A stretch of 64,000 nucleotides of DNA from Planctomycetota bacterium (GCA_016873165.1 VGXV01000004.1:62001-126000); one strand, 5' to 3'. Positions 37,572 through 46,824 are shown, numbered from the stretch's first letter. Translations and numbers: made by a program. Notes: generated by a model from the sequence alone, not told the origin.

Positions 37572-38120
37572 CATAAATTGTTGATAGTATTTATCTTCTG
37601 AAATCCCTTTATTCTACTGGTATCTGCGGCAAAGAGATATATTGTGTATTATTGCAATTAAGCACTAGCGACAGATTTTCTGATTTTAATAGATAGTTTA
37701 TACGGCATTTGCCAGAAAATGCGGTGTATGAAAAGTTTAGTATACTTTCACCGCAAGCCAATTTGCAAGGCAAAACCTCCGTAAATTCCATGGCGGGTGT
37801 AGTTCTCCACTTCAGAAACGAAAAATGAAGCCGGGCAGTTTTGTTGAGGCAGTTAACGCCACCGCCGGGGATGTGGTTATTACAAAAATGGTTTGCCTGC
37901 TGCTGTCTTGATGAGTCTGGACTAATTTGAGGGCGGATAAGAAACTGTGGCAACTCATGCGGATTTGCCAATAATGCAGTGTGCTGGTTCAGCAAAAGGT
38001 TGAATTTCACAGAGAAATGAATACTTGTCCTCGTGAAAACGGGGAAACGATGAGAATAGATAAATCACAAATCAAGGTGTGACCCCATGTCTGTCCCCAT
38101 GTCTGTCCCATGTCCATGTC
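37572..38120. other. Non-coding stretch inside the duplicated region
   Basis: No credible gene. Short open frames on both strands lack start signals and show no family resemblance. The 10-bp TGTCTAATTG occurs at 37562-37571 and at 36790-36799, bracketing the PIN/AbrB pair. Confidence 0.5.
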
Positions 38121-38478
38121 TTGACGGCATCAACGAATACACCGTAACCGCCAGTTTTGGCGTGGCAACCATGAGCCCTGCAATAGAAGAAATAAAACAA
38201 GGCGATTTTATTGAATCCGCCGACAAGGCCCTCTATGAATCAAAGAAAAAAGGCCGCAACAAAGTAACCGCACACATCCAGAAAAAGAAATGGTTCGGAA
38301 AGGGATAGTTTGGTTTCCCTTCTTCGCAACCTCAACGAATCGTGATTGAAAGAAAACAAGATATGATATACATGGAAAGCACAAACGATTCTGAGAAAAC
38401 CGGAGGATACTAAAGTCTTTTTCAGATTATCAAAAGATCTGATGTGGATTTGTCAATAATAAAGATTTGACTCGTTCA
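38121..38478 (+). pseudogene. Copy 2: truncated GGDEF 3' end plus downstream DNA
   Basis: Carries the last 62 codons of the diguanylate cyclase (to the stop at 38308) without the G-G-E-E-F site, preceded by unrelated, ATG-CCC-type repetitive sequence. It cannot make an active enzyme. Confidence 0.85.
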
Positions 38479-38550
38479 ACGTTCAACTTTCTAAGGGAAA
38501 TCAGAGAATATACACCACGAACACCTCCTTGAATTTTCGTGCTATAATTT

Positions 38551-41193
38551 TCAAACGAAAATTCCTTCCAATATCTTCTTTACAATCTCTTCTGCTCTCG
38601 GCTTCACTTCTACTACGAGCTTCTCAAACTCATTTTCACCAAGTTCCTTTTCAAGATTTTTGAGGTTTGATTCGGTTGTTTCAAGGTTTCTGTCTTCTGC
38701 CTTGATGAATATATCTTTCGCAAGCAGATAGCATGCTAATGCTTCTTTGTGTTTTTTTTCGTCTCTGTAGATATCGCCCAGATTACTGAGCCATGCACCT
38801 TCTCCGTGTTTGTGTGCAATTTCTTGCGCAATCTTTAAAGCTTTTTTATAATATCCGACAGCTTTTTTTGTATCGTCTAAGCCACGGTAGGCTAAGCCAA
38901 GGTTTCCAAATCCTATGGCTTCACTTTGTCTATTCCCAATTTCTTGGGCAATCATCAATGCCTTCTCATAATACATAATGGCACTTCTTAAATCACCCAG
39001 ATAGTTATAAGCAAGACCAAGATTCCCAAACACTGCACTTTCTCCTTGTTTATCTCCGATTTCTTGTGTAATTTTCAGCGCCTCTTCATAATATCCAATG
39101 GCTTTTCTCAACTCACCAAGATCCCTATAAGCATTGCCAAGGTTTCCCAGCCCTGCACCTTCACCTTGTTTATCTCCAATTTCTTGCGCAATCTTCAGCG
39201 CCTTTTCATAAGACACAATGGCACTTTCTACATCACCCAGTTTATAATAAGCACTGCCAAATCTTCCAAGCTCAACGCCTTCACTATGTTTGCTTCCAAT
39301 CTCCCTTGCAATCTCAAGTGCTTTTTCATAATATCCAATCGCTTTTCTTGTCTCACCCAAATCACAATAAGCTAGGCCAATGTTTCCTAGTTTTACGCAT
39401 TCACCTTGTCTGTTTCCAATTTCCTGAGCAATCTTTAGTGCTTTTTCATAATACACAATAGCCTTTTTCACATCACCCAGATGACTGTAAGCAATGCCGA
39501 GGTTTCCTAGTCCTGCATCTTCACCTTGTCTATCTCCAATTTCTTGGGCAATCTTCAGTGCCCTTTCATAGTATTCAACGGCCTTTCTTGTATCGCCCAA
39601 ACAATTATAAGCAGTGCCAAGCTCTCCAAGGGTTGCTCCTTCATTTTTTCTATCCCCAATTTCTTGTGTAATTTCTAAGACTTTTTTATAACAATCAATC
39701 GCCTCACTTACCTTACCCAGAACACGATAAACATTGCCAAGGTTTCCAAGAATACCGGCGTGAACACTTATTTCTCTCAGTATTGGTTTATCTCTAAAAC
39801 GGTCATTTGGGAGTACTTCCATATACAGATCAACAAGCGTTCTGTAGTTTCCCCATCTATACAAATATTCATAAAATTTAAAGTCAAAAATAATGCTTGC
39901 TGCCTTGTCATATTCCTCGGCCATACAAGCATGATAGAACACTTCTAACAAGGAGTGCAAATCTTCCTTTTTTAGGCACTTTTTGGGTAGGGGAAGGGAA
40001 AGATAATATTGATAAGCAAAACCATGACGTTTCACTTTATCAAATATCTTGATATACATATAGTTTTGTATCAAAGGATCTTCCCAGTAATCTTCATTTG
40101 TTTTCTGCAACAGCGATTTTCTGTTTAGGTTTAATGCCATCTTTTTAATAACAGCTTCAGTCCAACCAGGATCCATCGCAATGGCAGCTATTGCCCTTGT
40201 TGGTACTGGTTCTCTAAACAATGATAAATACTGGAGCAGCCTACGTTCTTCTGCGTTTAACCTTTCTGTATAAACCTTATCCAGAATTCTTTCTGCCACT
40301 TCGCCTTTTTCTCCAAGCCACAGAGTTTTATCAACCAAGATACTAGAAAGCGTTTCCATTCCTTCTTTGAGAAGCTGCACCAAAAGAATAAGGGCGAGAG
40401 GATGACCACCAGAAAGCTTTATAACTTTTCTGAGTTCATCATCATGCTCAGTTAAACCGTTTTTCCGTAAAAGTTGGATGGCTGCGGACTCATCAATGCC
40501 ACCGATAGGATAGCATTTCGGCCGGATTCCGCGTTCACTTGAAGGATATTCCCAGCTTGTAAATAAAATTCTACTTCTTCCGGCACTCTCCGTTGCTTTC
40601 TCTATTATATCTGAAAAAACAGGCTTAAGAGGCGTATTTGTTTCGGAATTGAGAAGAATCTCAAAATTATCCAGAACTAAAAAATAAGGTGCCGCATTTA
40701 ACTCTCGGAAGAATAAATTAAGTTGATCTTCAGTTTTATATTTTCCAATATCTTCAATTGGTTTGCCTATAATTGTAAAAAAACTACTCACCATGTCACT
40801 AATATCAATCGTATCAGCTACTCTCCGCCAATATATACCTGCATATACACCACTTTTTTCCAATCTATCTACGTACATACTTGCCAGAGTAGATTTTCCA
40901 GTACCTCTGAAACCTGTGATAACCAACACTGAACTATCTTTGAAAAATTCGTCAATTTCATTCAGTTCCTGCTGCCTGCCAAATATATTTGCAGGATCAG
41001 TGGTAGGTCTGATACCTTGTGTGTAAAGCCACGACTTACCGTAAACAGTCGAATCATCAGGAAGAATAAAAGTACAATCTTTATAAACAGTTTGTGTGAT
41101 ATTTTCACCAATAGCAACCTGTCCCTGGACATTTCCAAGTTTAAAATCCTTGCCTACCTGTATTTTAGGAATTGAAGAATCATGGAGTGTCAT
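38551..41193 (-). CDS. STAND NTPase with TPR sensor and glycine-rich N-terminal tag
   Basis: 880 residues. Residues 19-35 hold the tag L-G-N-V-Q-G-Q-V-A-I-G-E-N-I-T-Q-T. The NTPase follows: Walker A G-F-R-G-T-G-K-S-T (94-102), Walker B Y-F-L-V-L-D-N-F-E (about 170-178), then a winged-helix-like region and from about 485 to 840 roughly ten 40-residue TPRs (L-G-N-L-G-x-A-Y-x2-L-G-D). This is the NLR-like order tag-NTPase-superstructure sensor. Many STAND proteins act in phage defence or regulated death. No effector domain is fused; the small gene 16 nt upstream shares the tag and is the likely partner. A 9-bp inverted repeat (38531-38539/38556-38564) sits at the stop. Confidence 0.85.
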   Translation of the reverse strand: MTLHDSSIPKIQVGKDFKLGNVQGQVAIGENITQTVYKDCTFILPDDSTVYGKSWLYTQGIRPTTDPANIFGRQQELNEIDEFFKDSSVLVITGFRGTGKSTLASMYVDRLEKSGVYAGIYWRRVADTIDISDMVSSFFTIIGKPIEDIGKYKTEDQLNLFFRELNAAPYFLVLDNFEILLNSETNTPLKPVFSDIIEKATESAGRSRILFTSWEYPSSERGIRPKCYPIGGIDESAAIQLLRKNGLTEHDDELRKVIKLSGGHPLALILLVQLLKEGMETLSSILVDKTLWLGEKGEVAERILDKVYTERLNAEERRLLQYLSLFREPVPTRAIAAIAMDPGWTEAVIKKMALNLNRKSLLQKTNEDYWEDPLIQNYMYIKIFDKVKRHGFAYQYYLSLPLPKKCLKKEDLHSLLEVFYHACMAEEYDKAASIIFDFKFYEYLYRWGNYRTLVDLYMEVLPNDRFRDKPILREISVHAGILGNLGNVYRVLGKVSEAIDCYKKVLEITQEIGDRKNEGATLGELGTAYNCLGDTRKAVEYYERALKIAQEIGDRQGEDAGLGNLGIAYSHLGDVKKAIVYYEKALKIAQEIGNRQGECVKLGNIGLAYCDLGETRKAIGYYEKALEIAREIGSKHSEGVELGRFGSAYYKLGDVESAIVSYEKALKIAQEIGDKQGEGAGLGNLGNAYRDLGELRKAIGYYEEALKITQEIGDKQGESAVFGNLGLAYNYLGDLRSAIMYYEKALMIAQEIGNRQSEAIGFGNLGLAYRGLDDTKKAVGYYKKALKIAQEIAHKHGEGAWLSNLGDIYRDEKKHKEALACYLLAKDIFIKAEDRNLETTESNLKNLEKELGENEFEKLVVEVKPRAEEIVKKILEGIFV

Positions 41194-41209
41194 TTTATAA
41201 TCTTTAAAT

Positions 41210-41629
41210 TCAGGATAGAAATGAGAGACCTATACCAATCAATTTTGCTATCTTTTCCGCTACTTCATAAAGTTCTGAAATATCTTTTATCGTCTTACCT
41301 GTTTTTTTAATAGTATTAACGCTGTTTTCAAACCTCTCTTTAATTTTTGATAGAACAGGCTTATCCTTATTAGCTTCTTTGATGGCAGCGCTTATATCAC
41401 CGTTAATAATACTTTGGTCTTCAGAGGAAAGACCAAGCTTCGCTATCCACTCTTGGAAGTCAAGAAGACTCTTCCTGAGTTCTTCAAGATCGATTCGCCC
41501 TAGAGATTGGGTTTGTATAATATTTTTCCCTATTGCAACTTGACCGCTAACATTTCCAATGGTTACATTTCCACTATTTATTCCTGAGACATTTGTGCCA
41601 TTTTTGTCTGAATCATATTCCATCTTCAT
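41210..41629 (-). CDS. Small helical protein sharing the STAND N-terminal tag
   Basis: 139 residues, not recognised as a named family. Residues 24-40 read I-G-N-V-S-G-Q-V-A-I-G-K-N-I-I-Q-T, matching the STAND tag at 13 of 16 core positions. Residues about 45-125 form predicted helices (R-I-D-L-E-E-L-R-K-S, then E-R-F-E-N-S-V-N-T). The C-terminus is hydrophobic (I-A-K-L-I-G-I-G-L-S-F-L-S) and may insert into membrane. SD AGAGG. First gene of a two-gene operon with the NTPase; plausible effector or adaptor. Confidence 0.7.
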   Translation of the reverse strand: MKMEYDSDKNGTNVSGINSGNVTIGNVSGQVAIGKNIIQTQSLGRIDLEELRKSLLDFQEWIAKLGLSSEDQSIINGDISAAIKEANKDKPVLSKIKERFENSVNTIKKTGKTIKDISELYEVAEKIAKLIGIGLSFLS

Positions 41630-41702
41630 TTTTACCTCTAATTTTGATACTCAAGTAGGTTAAGGGGTAATTTGGGGGTCAGGGTAATTTGAGGACAAAG
41701 GG

Positions 41703-41870
41703 TCACCTCTGGACAATTGACAATATTTTCCTGAATTGTTTATGTAATGTAGGACCTTTTGCAAGTCGTTGACGGAAACGGCTAACTGTTTTACTCACAG
41801 AAAAATAACTCCGCACCTCATGCTTTTGACCGACTTCTTTTAATGTCATGCCACCATGATTAACCGCGAG
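41703..41870 (-). pseudogene. Remnant of a REP-associated transposase C-terminus
   Basis: About 50 codons ending at TGA 41703, reading G-M-T-L-K-E-V-G-Q-K then S-V-S-K-T-V-S-R-F-R-Q-R-L. This resembles the DnaA_C-like helix-turn-helix at the end of Y1 (RAYT) transposases. The upstream frame is closed by a stop. A hairpin-type repeat (GTTGGG ... CCCAAC, about 41888-41913) adjoins it. Confidence 0.6.
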
Positions 41871-41921
41871 AAACAGTCAAGTAGGTTGTTGGGTTTCGTG
41901 CCTCATCCCAACCGAACCTGG

Positions 41922-42344
41922 CTAAAATGGAATGGTAACTTTTATTTCCGGTATCCTCTCAAAATCATTTCTGTTTTCAGTAACTATTTCTAAGACGTCA
42001 TTTTCTTTCATACAGGCCACTATTAGTGCGTCCCATAAGTGAATTCTATATTCAAAGGTTATATCAATAGCTTTTAACAATGTGTCAGTATCCCGGTCTA
42101 TAATTTTCCAGTTTTTCGACTTCAATATGTCTTCTATAATCGTTTTTGCAACTATAATAGAAATGGGGTTCTCCACTTTCCTGGTGATAACAACAAAGAA
42201 TTCCATGAGGTTTTGCAAACAAACAATGCCGCCACCTTCTTCCCATACGGACTTCAAAAGTTCCCTTGCTGCCCTGTGTTTATAGCCTTCGGAGGCATCG
42301 TAGGCATATACGAGAATATTTGTGTCTATTAGTCTATCTTTCAT
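41922..42344 (-). CDS. PIN-domain toxin
   Basis: About 140 residues: I-D-T-N-I-L-V-Y-A-Y-D at the N-terminus, L-M-E-F-F, L-W-D-A-L-I-V-A and a final T-E-N-R-N-D-F. A GTG at 42356 is in frame, but ATG 42344 with the R-L-I-D-T-N start is standard. Overlaps the preceding antitoxin gene by 11 nt. Confidence 0.87.
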   Translation of the reverse strand: MKDRLIDTNILVYAYDASEGYKHRAARELLKSVWEEGGGIVCLQNLMEFFVVITRKVENPISIIVAKTIIEDILKSKNWKIIDRDTDTLLKAIDITFEYRIHLWDALIVACMKENDVLEIVTENRNDFERIPEIKVTIPF

Positions 42345-42549
42345 ACAGGTCTTCACGTTTTAAATATAGTTTCTTTCCAAGATAAAAACCTTTATCAAGC
42401 AAATGTAGTTGTCTGTTTTTTATTTCTTCTTGTTCCTCTTTATTTATGATCTTCATAGTAACGAATGCTTGTGTGCCGGCAGGGAAATTGATTTTTTCAT
42501 CAAATCGGATTGTATTATCCTCAATAATGCCTCTATAAATCTTTTTCAT
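42334..42549 (-). CDS. AF2212-like (DUF104-type) antitoxin
   Basis: 71 residues: K-I-Y-R-G-I-I-E-D-N-T-I-R-F-D-E then F-P-A-G-T-Q-A-F-V-T. A longer frame begins at 42624, but its extra 25 residues look non-native, and ATG 42549 starts where the family starts. Pairs with the PIN gene that overlaps its end. Confidence 0.75.
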   Translation of the reverse strand: MKKIYRGIIEDNTIRFDEKINFPAGTQAFVTMKIINKEEQEEIKNRQLHLLDKGFYLGKKLYLKREDLYER

Positions 42550-42747
42550 ATTTCTTTGACATCCTTTCCCGATATTAACCAAGGAATAATTGCAAATAAT
42601 TGCAAAAAAAGCAAAGGGGGTCAAACCTAATCTATTGACAATAATATGGTTTTTTTCTTAAAACGATTATACCTTTAACTGTTTTAATTACAAGGATATG
42701 TTGGGGATTGATTACTATTCAGGTAAACATTTTATCCGCATAGATAA

Positions 42748-42905
42748 CTATTCGCCGGAGAGCGCTTTCTCGCACTGGTTATACAGGAACATTAAGGAAT
42801 CTCTTTTCTGCATTTTTTCTTTTAGTCTCTTTCTTGCCTTACTCATCCCGCCAACCGTCAAACCTCCCAGTCCCTGGCCGATCTCTCTTAAACTTTTAGG
42901 GGAAA
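42748..42905 (-). pseudogene. Second REP-associated transposase C-terminal remnant
   Basis: Frame ending TAG 42748: S-L-R-E-I-G-Q-G-L-G-G-L-T then G-M-S-K-A-R-K-R-L-K-E-K-M. The same DnaA_C-like helix-turn-helix as at 41703, but from a different family member. The upstream catalytic domain is gone. The rest of 42550-42958 has no gene I can support. Confidence 0.6.
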
Positions 42906-42958
42906 TGGGTATCCTTGGGGACTAAGGGCAACCCATTACAATGGACTTAATCAAGCCT

Positions 42959-43270
42959 TTATCCATGAGCTTTCTCAATAATAACACCCTCCTCCAGTAT
43001 TTCTCCGCCAATTTCGAAATAGTCTGATTTTTCCAACTCCTCTTCCGTAAAACCAATCGGGTCAATGTCAATATCTGTTTTTATGCGTCTTGCATAATCC
43101 GACAAAAGCATACTCCTTGTTATATCGTCCATTCTTTTAAACCCGTCGGAAATCACGGCAATATCTATGTCGCTTGACTTTGTAAGATTACCATAGGCAT
43201 AAGGCCGAAAAGGAAAATTATTTTTACCGTAACCCTTTTCTGAAATTTTTTTGCATATCTCATGATTATT
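42959..43270 (-). pseudogene. Frameshifted MNT-type nucleotidyltransferase
   Basis: Two frames join to a normal domain. D-E-V-R-R-I-I-M-R-Y-A-K-K-F then V-K-I-I-F-L-F-G is in one frame. It continues in another frame with Y-A-Y-G-N-L-T-K-S-S-D-I-D-I-A-V-I-S, the catalytic G-S-x-A-x-G / D-x-D motif of minimal nucleotidyltransferases. A small deletion near 43200-43204 breaks it, removing the Ser of L-F-G-S. No start codon is evident in the first frame. Minimal nucleotidyltransferases are usually antitoxins of HEPN toxins; no HEPN gene is present here. Confidence 0.7.
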
Positions 43271-43361
43271 CTTCTAACTTCATCTATTTGTAAACCATTT
43301 GATTATCATCTCCGTATCCTTTAACAAGGATGTTGACAATAAACATTGCAAAATTATATCG

Positions 43362-43757
43362 TCAGGCAAACAACGAAAGCGGGAAGTGTGCGGCAATTTC
43401 TTTAAAATGTCTGTCCAGCGTGTAGAGGGGAATATTGTTTTCTATGGCAGTCTGTGCTATAAGCAAATCTACCGTTCCTATGTTTATCCCCTTTTTAGAG
43501 AGATGGTACCCCATTAAACCGGCGTTTTTATACGACTCCTCTTTTGTGAGGACGTAATGAATTGCAGTGAGAAATCTCTCTAAAAACTTCAACTCCGTTT
43601 CTCCTGCAGCGCCTCTTTGCAATTCAAGCGTGATAATTCCTGTAATGGCTGCCCTCTCCTCAACTAAAATGTTCTTTAAATAACCAGAGACTTCACTGCC
43701 ACTTTTTCTGAAATACTCTATCCAGACAGAGGTATCTATCAGGATTTTATCTTTCAT
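43362..43757 (-). CDS. vapC: VapC-type PIN toxin
   Basis: 131 residues: I-D-T-S-V-W-I-E-Y at the start, L-E-L-Q-R-G, G-T-V-D-L-L-I-A and L-D-R-H-F near the end, giving the four PIN acidic residues. Overlaps the antitoxin gene by 11 nt. Confidence 0.9.
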   Translation of the reverse strand: MKDKILIDTSVWIEYFRKSGSEVSGYLKNILVEERAAITGIITLELQRGAAGETELKFLERFLTAIHYVLTKEESYKNAGLMGYHLSKKGINIGTVDLLIAQTAIENNIPLYTLDRHFKEIAAHFPLSLFA

Positions 43758-43941
43758 GCCTGAGTCTCTCCCAGTCTTTCTTAAATTTTAATTTACCCTC
43801 CATCTCAAACGCTTCCTCAATCCTCTTTTTCTTAACAAATTCTTCAAGGGCAATAATCACACCCTCCTTTTTGGTTTTGCTATGAGACAATTTCATTGCC
43901 TCATTCAGCAATTCTTCAGGTATATCTAATATTGTTTTCAT
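43747..43941 (-). CDS. vapB: VapB-type ribbon-helix-helix antitoxin
   Basis: 64 residues: T-I-L-D-I-P-E-E-L-L-N-E-A-M-K-L-S followed by T-K-K-E-G-V-I-I-A-L-E-E-F-V, the type II VapB signature. Cognate of the overlapping PIN toxin. Confidence 0.88.
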   Translation of the reverse strand: MKTILDIPEELLNEAMKLSHSKTKKEGVIIALEEFVKKKRIEEAFEMEGKLKFKKDWERLRHER

Positions 43942-44122
43942 AATATATCTCCATTTAAGTATTATATATATTCATAATAGCCATATTTGTATATCCTGTC
44001 AATAATGTATTTGCGTCAAGCCGGGTTGTTTTGCCCCTTAACAATCCTGTTATTCCTCTCGATGTTTTCTTTGATTTCCGGTGCGCCATACAAATAAACA
44101 GGACAAAGGGTCACCCATTTGC

Positions 44123-44623
44123 CTATTCCATTTGGTCGCATTTCTCCAACGTACTTCTGATTTTTTCAAGCATGTTTTTTACTTTCTTGGGTCCGTACCC
44201 AAAAACATCCATTTCAGTTTTATAGACACCATTATCTTCGATACGTTCGAAATATAACAGGGGGAGGGAATAATTTTGGGAAATTTTCTTCAGATAGTTC
44301 AATGCGCTCTCCGGCACGGTTCTGCCGACAGGGATGGCGGTAAGAATAGATTTGCCTTTGATCCAATTCAGGTTTTTTACAATAACCCTGGATATATCCG
44401 GCCTCATCCAGCCGGGAAAGTTGATCTCGTTCTGCAACCAGGAACAATTAAAATCAGCACAGAGTTTTGGGCGGGATGCGTATATGGCACAACCTTTGGG
44501 AGTAATGTTAGGACAGGGATGACCAGGATAAACAAGCGTGCCATTGATATTCATCTTTACCCATCCATCGCAGCATGCAGTGCATGGGCCGCAGTCTTTT
44601 TTATCGTTTGTATTCTGCAACAC
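44123..44623 (-). CDS. YkgJ-family cysteine-cluster protein
   Basis: About 166 residues. Cys-rich N-terminal half with C-G-P-C-T-A-C-C and, later, G-H-P-C-P, G-C-A-I-Y and L-C-A-D-F-N-C, the YkgJ (PF03692) pattern thought to bind a metal ion or Fe-S cluster. An in-frame TTG at 44638 contains its own SD (AGAAGGAG), so GTG 44623 is the better start. Role unknown. Confidence 0.8.
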   Translation of the reverse strand: MLQNTNDKKDCGPCTACCDGWVKMNINGTLVYPGHPCPNITPKGCAIYASRPKLCADFNCSWLQNEINFPGWMRPDISRVIVKNLNWIKGKSILTAIPVGRTVPESALNYLKKISQNYSLPLLYFERIEDNGVYKTEMDVFGYGPKKVKNMLEKIRSTLEKCDQME

Positions 44624-44694
44624 ACAACTCCTTCTCAATAATAATTAGCGTCACGACCTCTCTTCCTGTTTCATTTTATCAGAATTCTTTCCCG

Positions 44695-46824
44695 TCATTT
44701 TCTGGAAATGAAGGACTCGGCCACAAGCAGACCGAATACAAGCAATAAGAAAATCCCCCAGAGGGTTTTCTTTGCTTCTCCCGTAACCACCTCGCGCCTC
44801 TCTCCGGAACGGAAAGACCGTATCGTCACGTTTGTTTCTCCCATAAGCGCAGTAAGTTCTTTTTCCCCGATTTTCTCCGGATTGGACTCCAACACGTCGA
44901 CATTTACCGGAAAGAAGAAAGGATTTTTAAGCTGTGATGCATCATTTATGATACATGAATAAATGCCCGGCACATGGGTTTCGTTGTAAACAAAATACTT
45001 TTCATTCTCTATCACCTGAGGAGATAGGAGGGTTTTTGTTCCCTCGGGATTGGTCATTTCCAGATTTTCCGCATCGTAGGGGGAGGGAAATTGCCAGCTT
45101 TGTCCCACAAGGGTTTCGTGTCTGGTATCTCCGGTCACACTTCCTGATATATACCGGCACAACTGCTGTATAAGCGGGACAAAAAGGGGCTTTACCGGCA
45201 GATCTGTCCAATCTCTGTCGATAGACGAGGTAAACAACACCGCCTTTCCCTTCCCAACCTGTCTTTCAATAATGGCAGGGGTATTGTCGGAAAAGGAAAG
45301 TATCGTTTTTGCACCTTCTAAGGGAGTAGGGTCTAAGTAAAATACCTGGTAAAAGTTAATCGATGACATCATGGTACTATGCATTTCGAAAAGAACACGC
45401 ATCACCGGATGGGTTTCGCCGGATATCTTTACATGGAGGGGTTGTTCCTCCGTAATCAGTGTATTCCCGGAAAAGGTTTTCTTTGTGTGAAGCCGGTGCG
45501 GAAGCAAAGACCCGAACGAACTATTGTAATAACTGCTGTCTACTTTATCGCCCAAAGAAAAAATGACCGCACCTCCTTCTTTTACATATTTTTCAAGTTC
45601 CCATACTTTTTCATAGGGCAGCATTTCAACATTGCAGAAAAAGACGATGTCAAAATCTTCAAATTTCAGTCCTTCCACTTCTTGTACGGAACATATGACC
45701 GGTTTAATGGAGGAGGCGTGTTCACGGGCTGGGTTTAAGGCCTTTTCCAGATAAAATGTTTCGCTCTCATAGATATTTGTCCTGGGATCGCCGTCAATTA
45801 ACAGCGCATCGATCTTTTGTTCTTCATTCAGGGTAAAATACCGTTTATTGTCAGTAATCAAATTATCATCGGGGATTTCAATCCAGCCGAAGTGGCTTCC
45901 TTTTTCCACTTTGAAGCAGAATTCTTTCGTTTCGGCGGAATTTGCCTCACTATTAAAAAACCCCTGCGTCACTTTTTTTTGATCGACAAAAACCTGTGCC
46001 AGAAGATTTTTTATTTTATCCGGTGAATAATTAAATACCGTTGCCTTGAAAGAAATATCTCCGCTTGTACCGAATGCATTGTTGCGAAGTTCAAGGCCGG
46101 TAAGAGCAACGTTTTTTGATTCTTTTCCCTCCGACACATCTACTATGTGAACGCATGCAACATTATTGTGCAATTTCTGCTGACCGTTCTGAAACCATTG
46201 CAGGTCCCAGCCGTTTCGCGCCAAATCCGTAATAATAAATATCTGCTTAACGGGGGCTTCGTCAGCGATCAATATTTCTATTGCCCTGTCCAGCGCGGAT
46301 GTAATGTCTGTGGTGGAATATCCGGAATGTAAATCATCAATAATGGCGGTGAGTTTTTCCTTATCGTACTCAAGTTCCGGCACATCCTTTGAATTTGCCG
46401 GAGAGCAGCCGATAACAGCCGCCTTATCATCCTTTGTCAGATTCCCGATAATGTTCCTTGCCGCGTCTTTTGCAGAATGAAAAAGGGTGTTAGTCTTTTC
46501 CGCATATTGCATGCTGTATGACTCGTCCACAATAATAACACTACTGGTGGGAGTTTTGCCGTCAGCGCCGCCAGCCCCATAACTTTTGATAAATGGTTTG
46601 GCAAGCGCCATCGCAAGAAAGGCAAACAGGCATGCCCGGAGGACAAGGAGTATCAGTTGTCTGAGTTTGAACTTTACATAAATACGTTTATTGGATTGGA
46701 ATAAAAAATCGATAGCCGCAAATTTATGGGAAATCGCCTTTTTTTTATTGATAAGATGTATGATAACGGGGATCGCGGCTCCCAGAATCCCTATTAACAA
46801 AAGCGGATTGAGAAAGGAAATCAT
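44695..46824 (-). CDS. BatA-like membrane protein with vWA domain
   Basis: 709 residues. An N-terminal BatA-type segment with two membrane helices (P-V-I-I-H-L-I-N-K-K near 20) comes first, then a von Willebrand A domain with MIDAS V-D-E-S-Y-S-M, a long beta-rich and class-I-glutamine-amidotransferase-like region, and a last membrane helix. Third gene of a MoxR-DUF58-BatA set, 21 nt after the DUF58 gene. Such sets assemble or insert metal or ligand into envelope complexes. Confidence 0.87.
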   Translation of the reverse strand: MISFLNPLLLIGILGAAIPVIIHLINKKKAISHKFAAIDFLFQSNKRIYVKFKLRQLILLVLRACLFAFLAMALAKPFIKSYGAGGADGKTPTSSVIIVDESYSMQYAEKTNTLFHSAKDAARNIIGNLTKDDKAAVIGCSPANSKDVPELEYDKEKLTAIIDDLHSGYSTTDITSALDRAIEILIADEAPVKQIFIITDLARNGWDLQWFQNGQQKLHNNVACVHIVDVSEGKESKNVALTGLELRNNAFGTSGDISFKATVFNYSPDKIKNLLAQVFVDQKKVTQGFFNSEANSAETKEFCFKVEKGSHFGWIEIPDDNLITDNKRYFTLNEEQKIDALLIDGDPRTNIYESETFYLEKALNPAREHASSIKPVICSVQEVEGLKFEDFDIVFFCNVEMLPYEKVWELEKYVKEGGAVIFSLGDKVDSSYYNSSFGSLLPHRLHTKKTFSGNTLITEEQPLHVKISGETHPVMRVLFEMHSTMMSSINFYQVFYLDPTPLEGAKTILSFSDNTPAIIERQVGKGKAVLFTSSIDRDWTDLPVKPLFVPLIQQLCRYISGSVTGDTRHETLVGQSWQFPSPYDAENLEMTNPEGTKTLLSPQVIENEKYFVYNETHVPGIYSCIINDASQLKNPFFFPVNVDVLESNPEKIGEKELTALMGETNVTIRSFRSGERREVVTGEAKKTLWGIFLLLVFGLLVAESFISRK

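Noticed and set aside
37905-37950. TTGATGAG ... GAAAC resembling a hammerhead ribozyme core
   Set aside because: The conserved CUGAUGA has a mismatch and no stem II hairpin forms between the two boxes.
37609-38010. 133-codon open frame on the minus strand
   Set aside because: No start signal, no domain resemblance, biased composition; it looks like a chance frame in rearranged DNA.
42698-42925. 75-codon plus-strand frame
   Set aside because: It is the antisense of the transposase C-terminal remnant, whose reading on the minus strand makes sense.
43942-44122. Minus-strand frame ending in I-V-K-G-Q-N-N-P-A before vapB
   Set aside because: Too short and not recognised; may be another remnant but unsupported.
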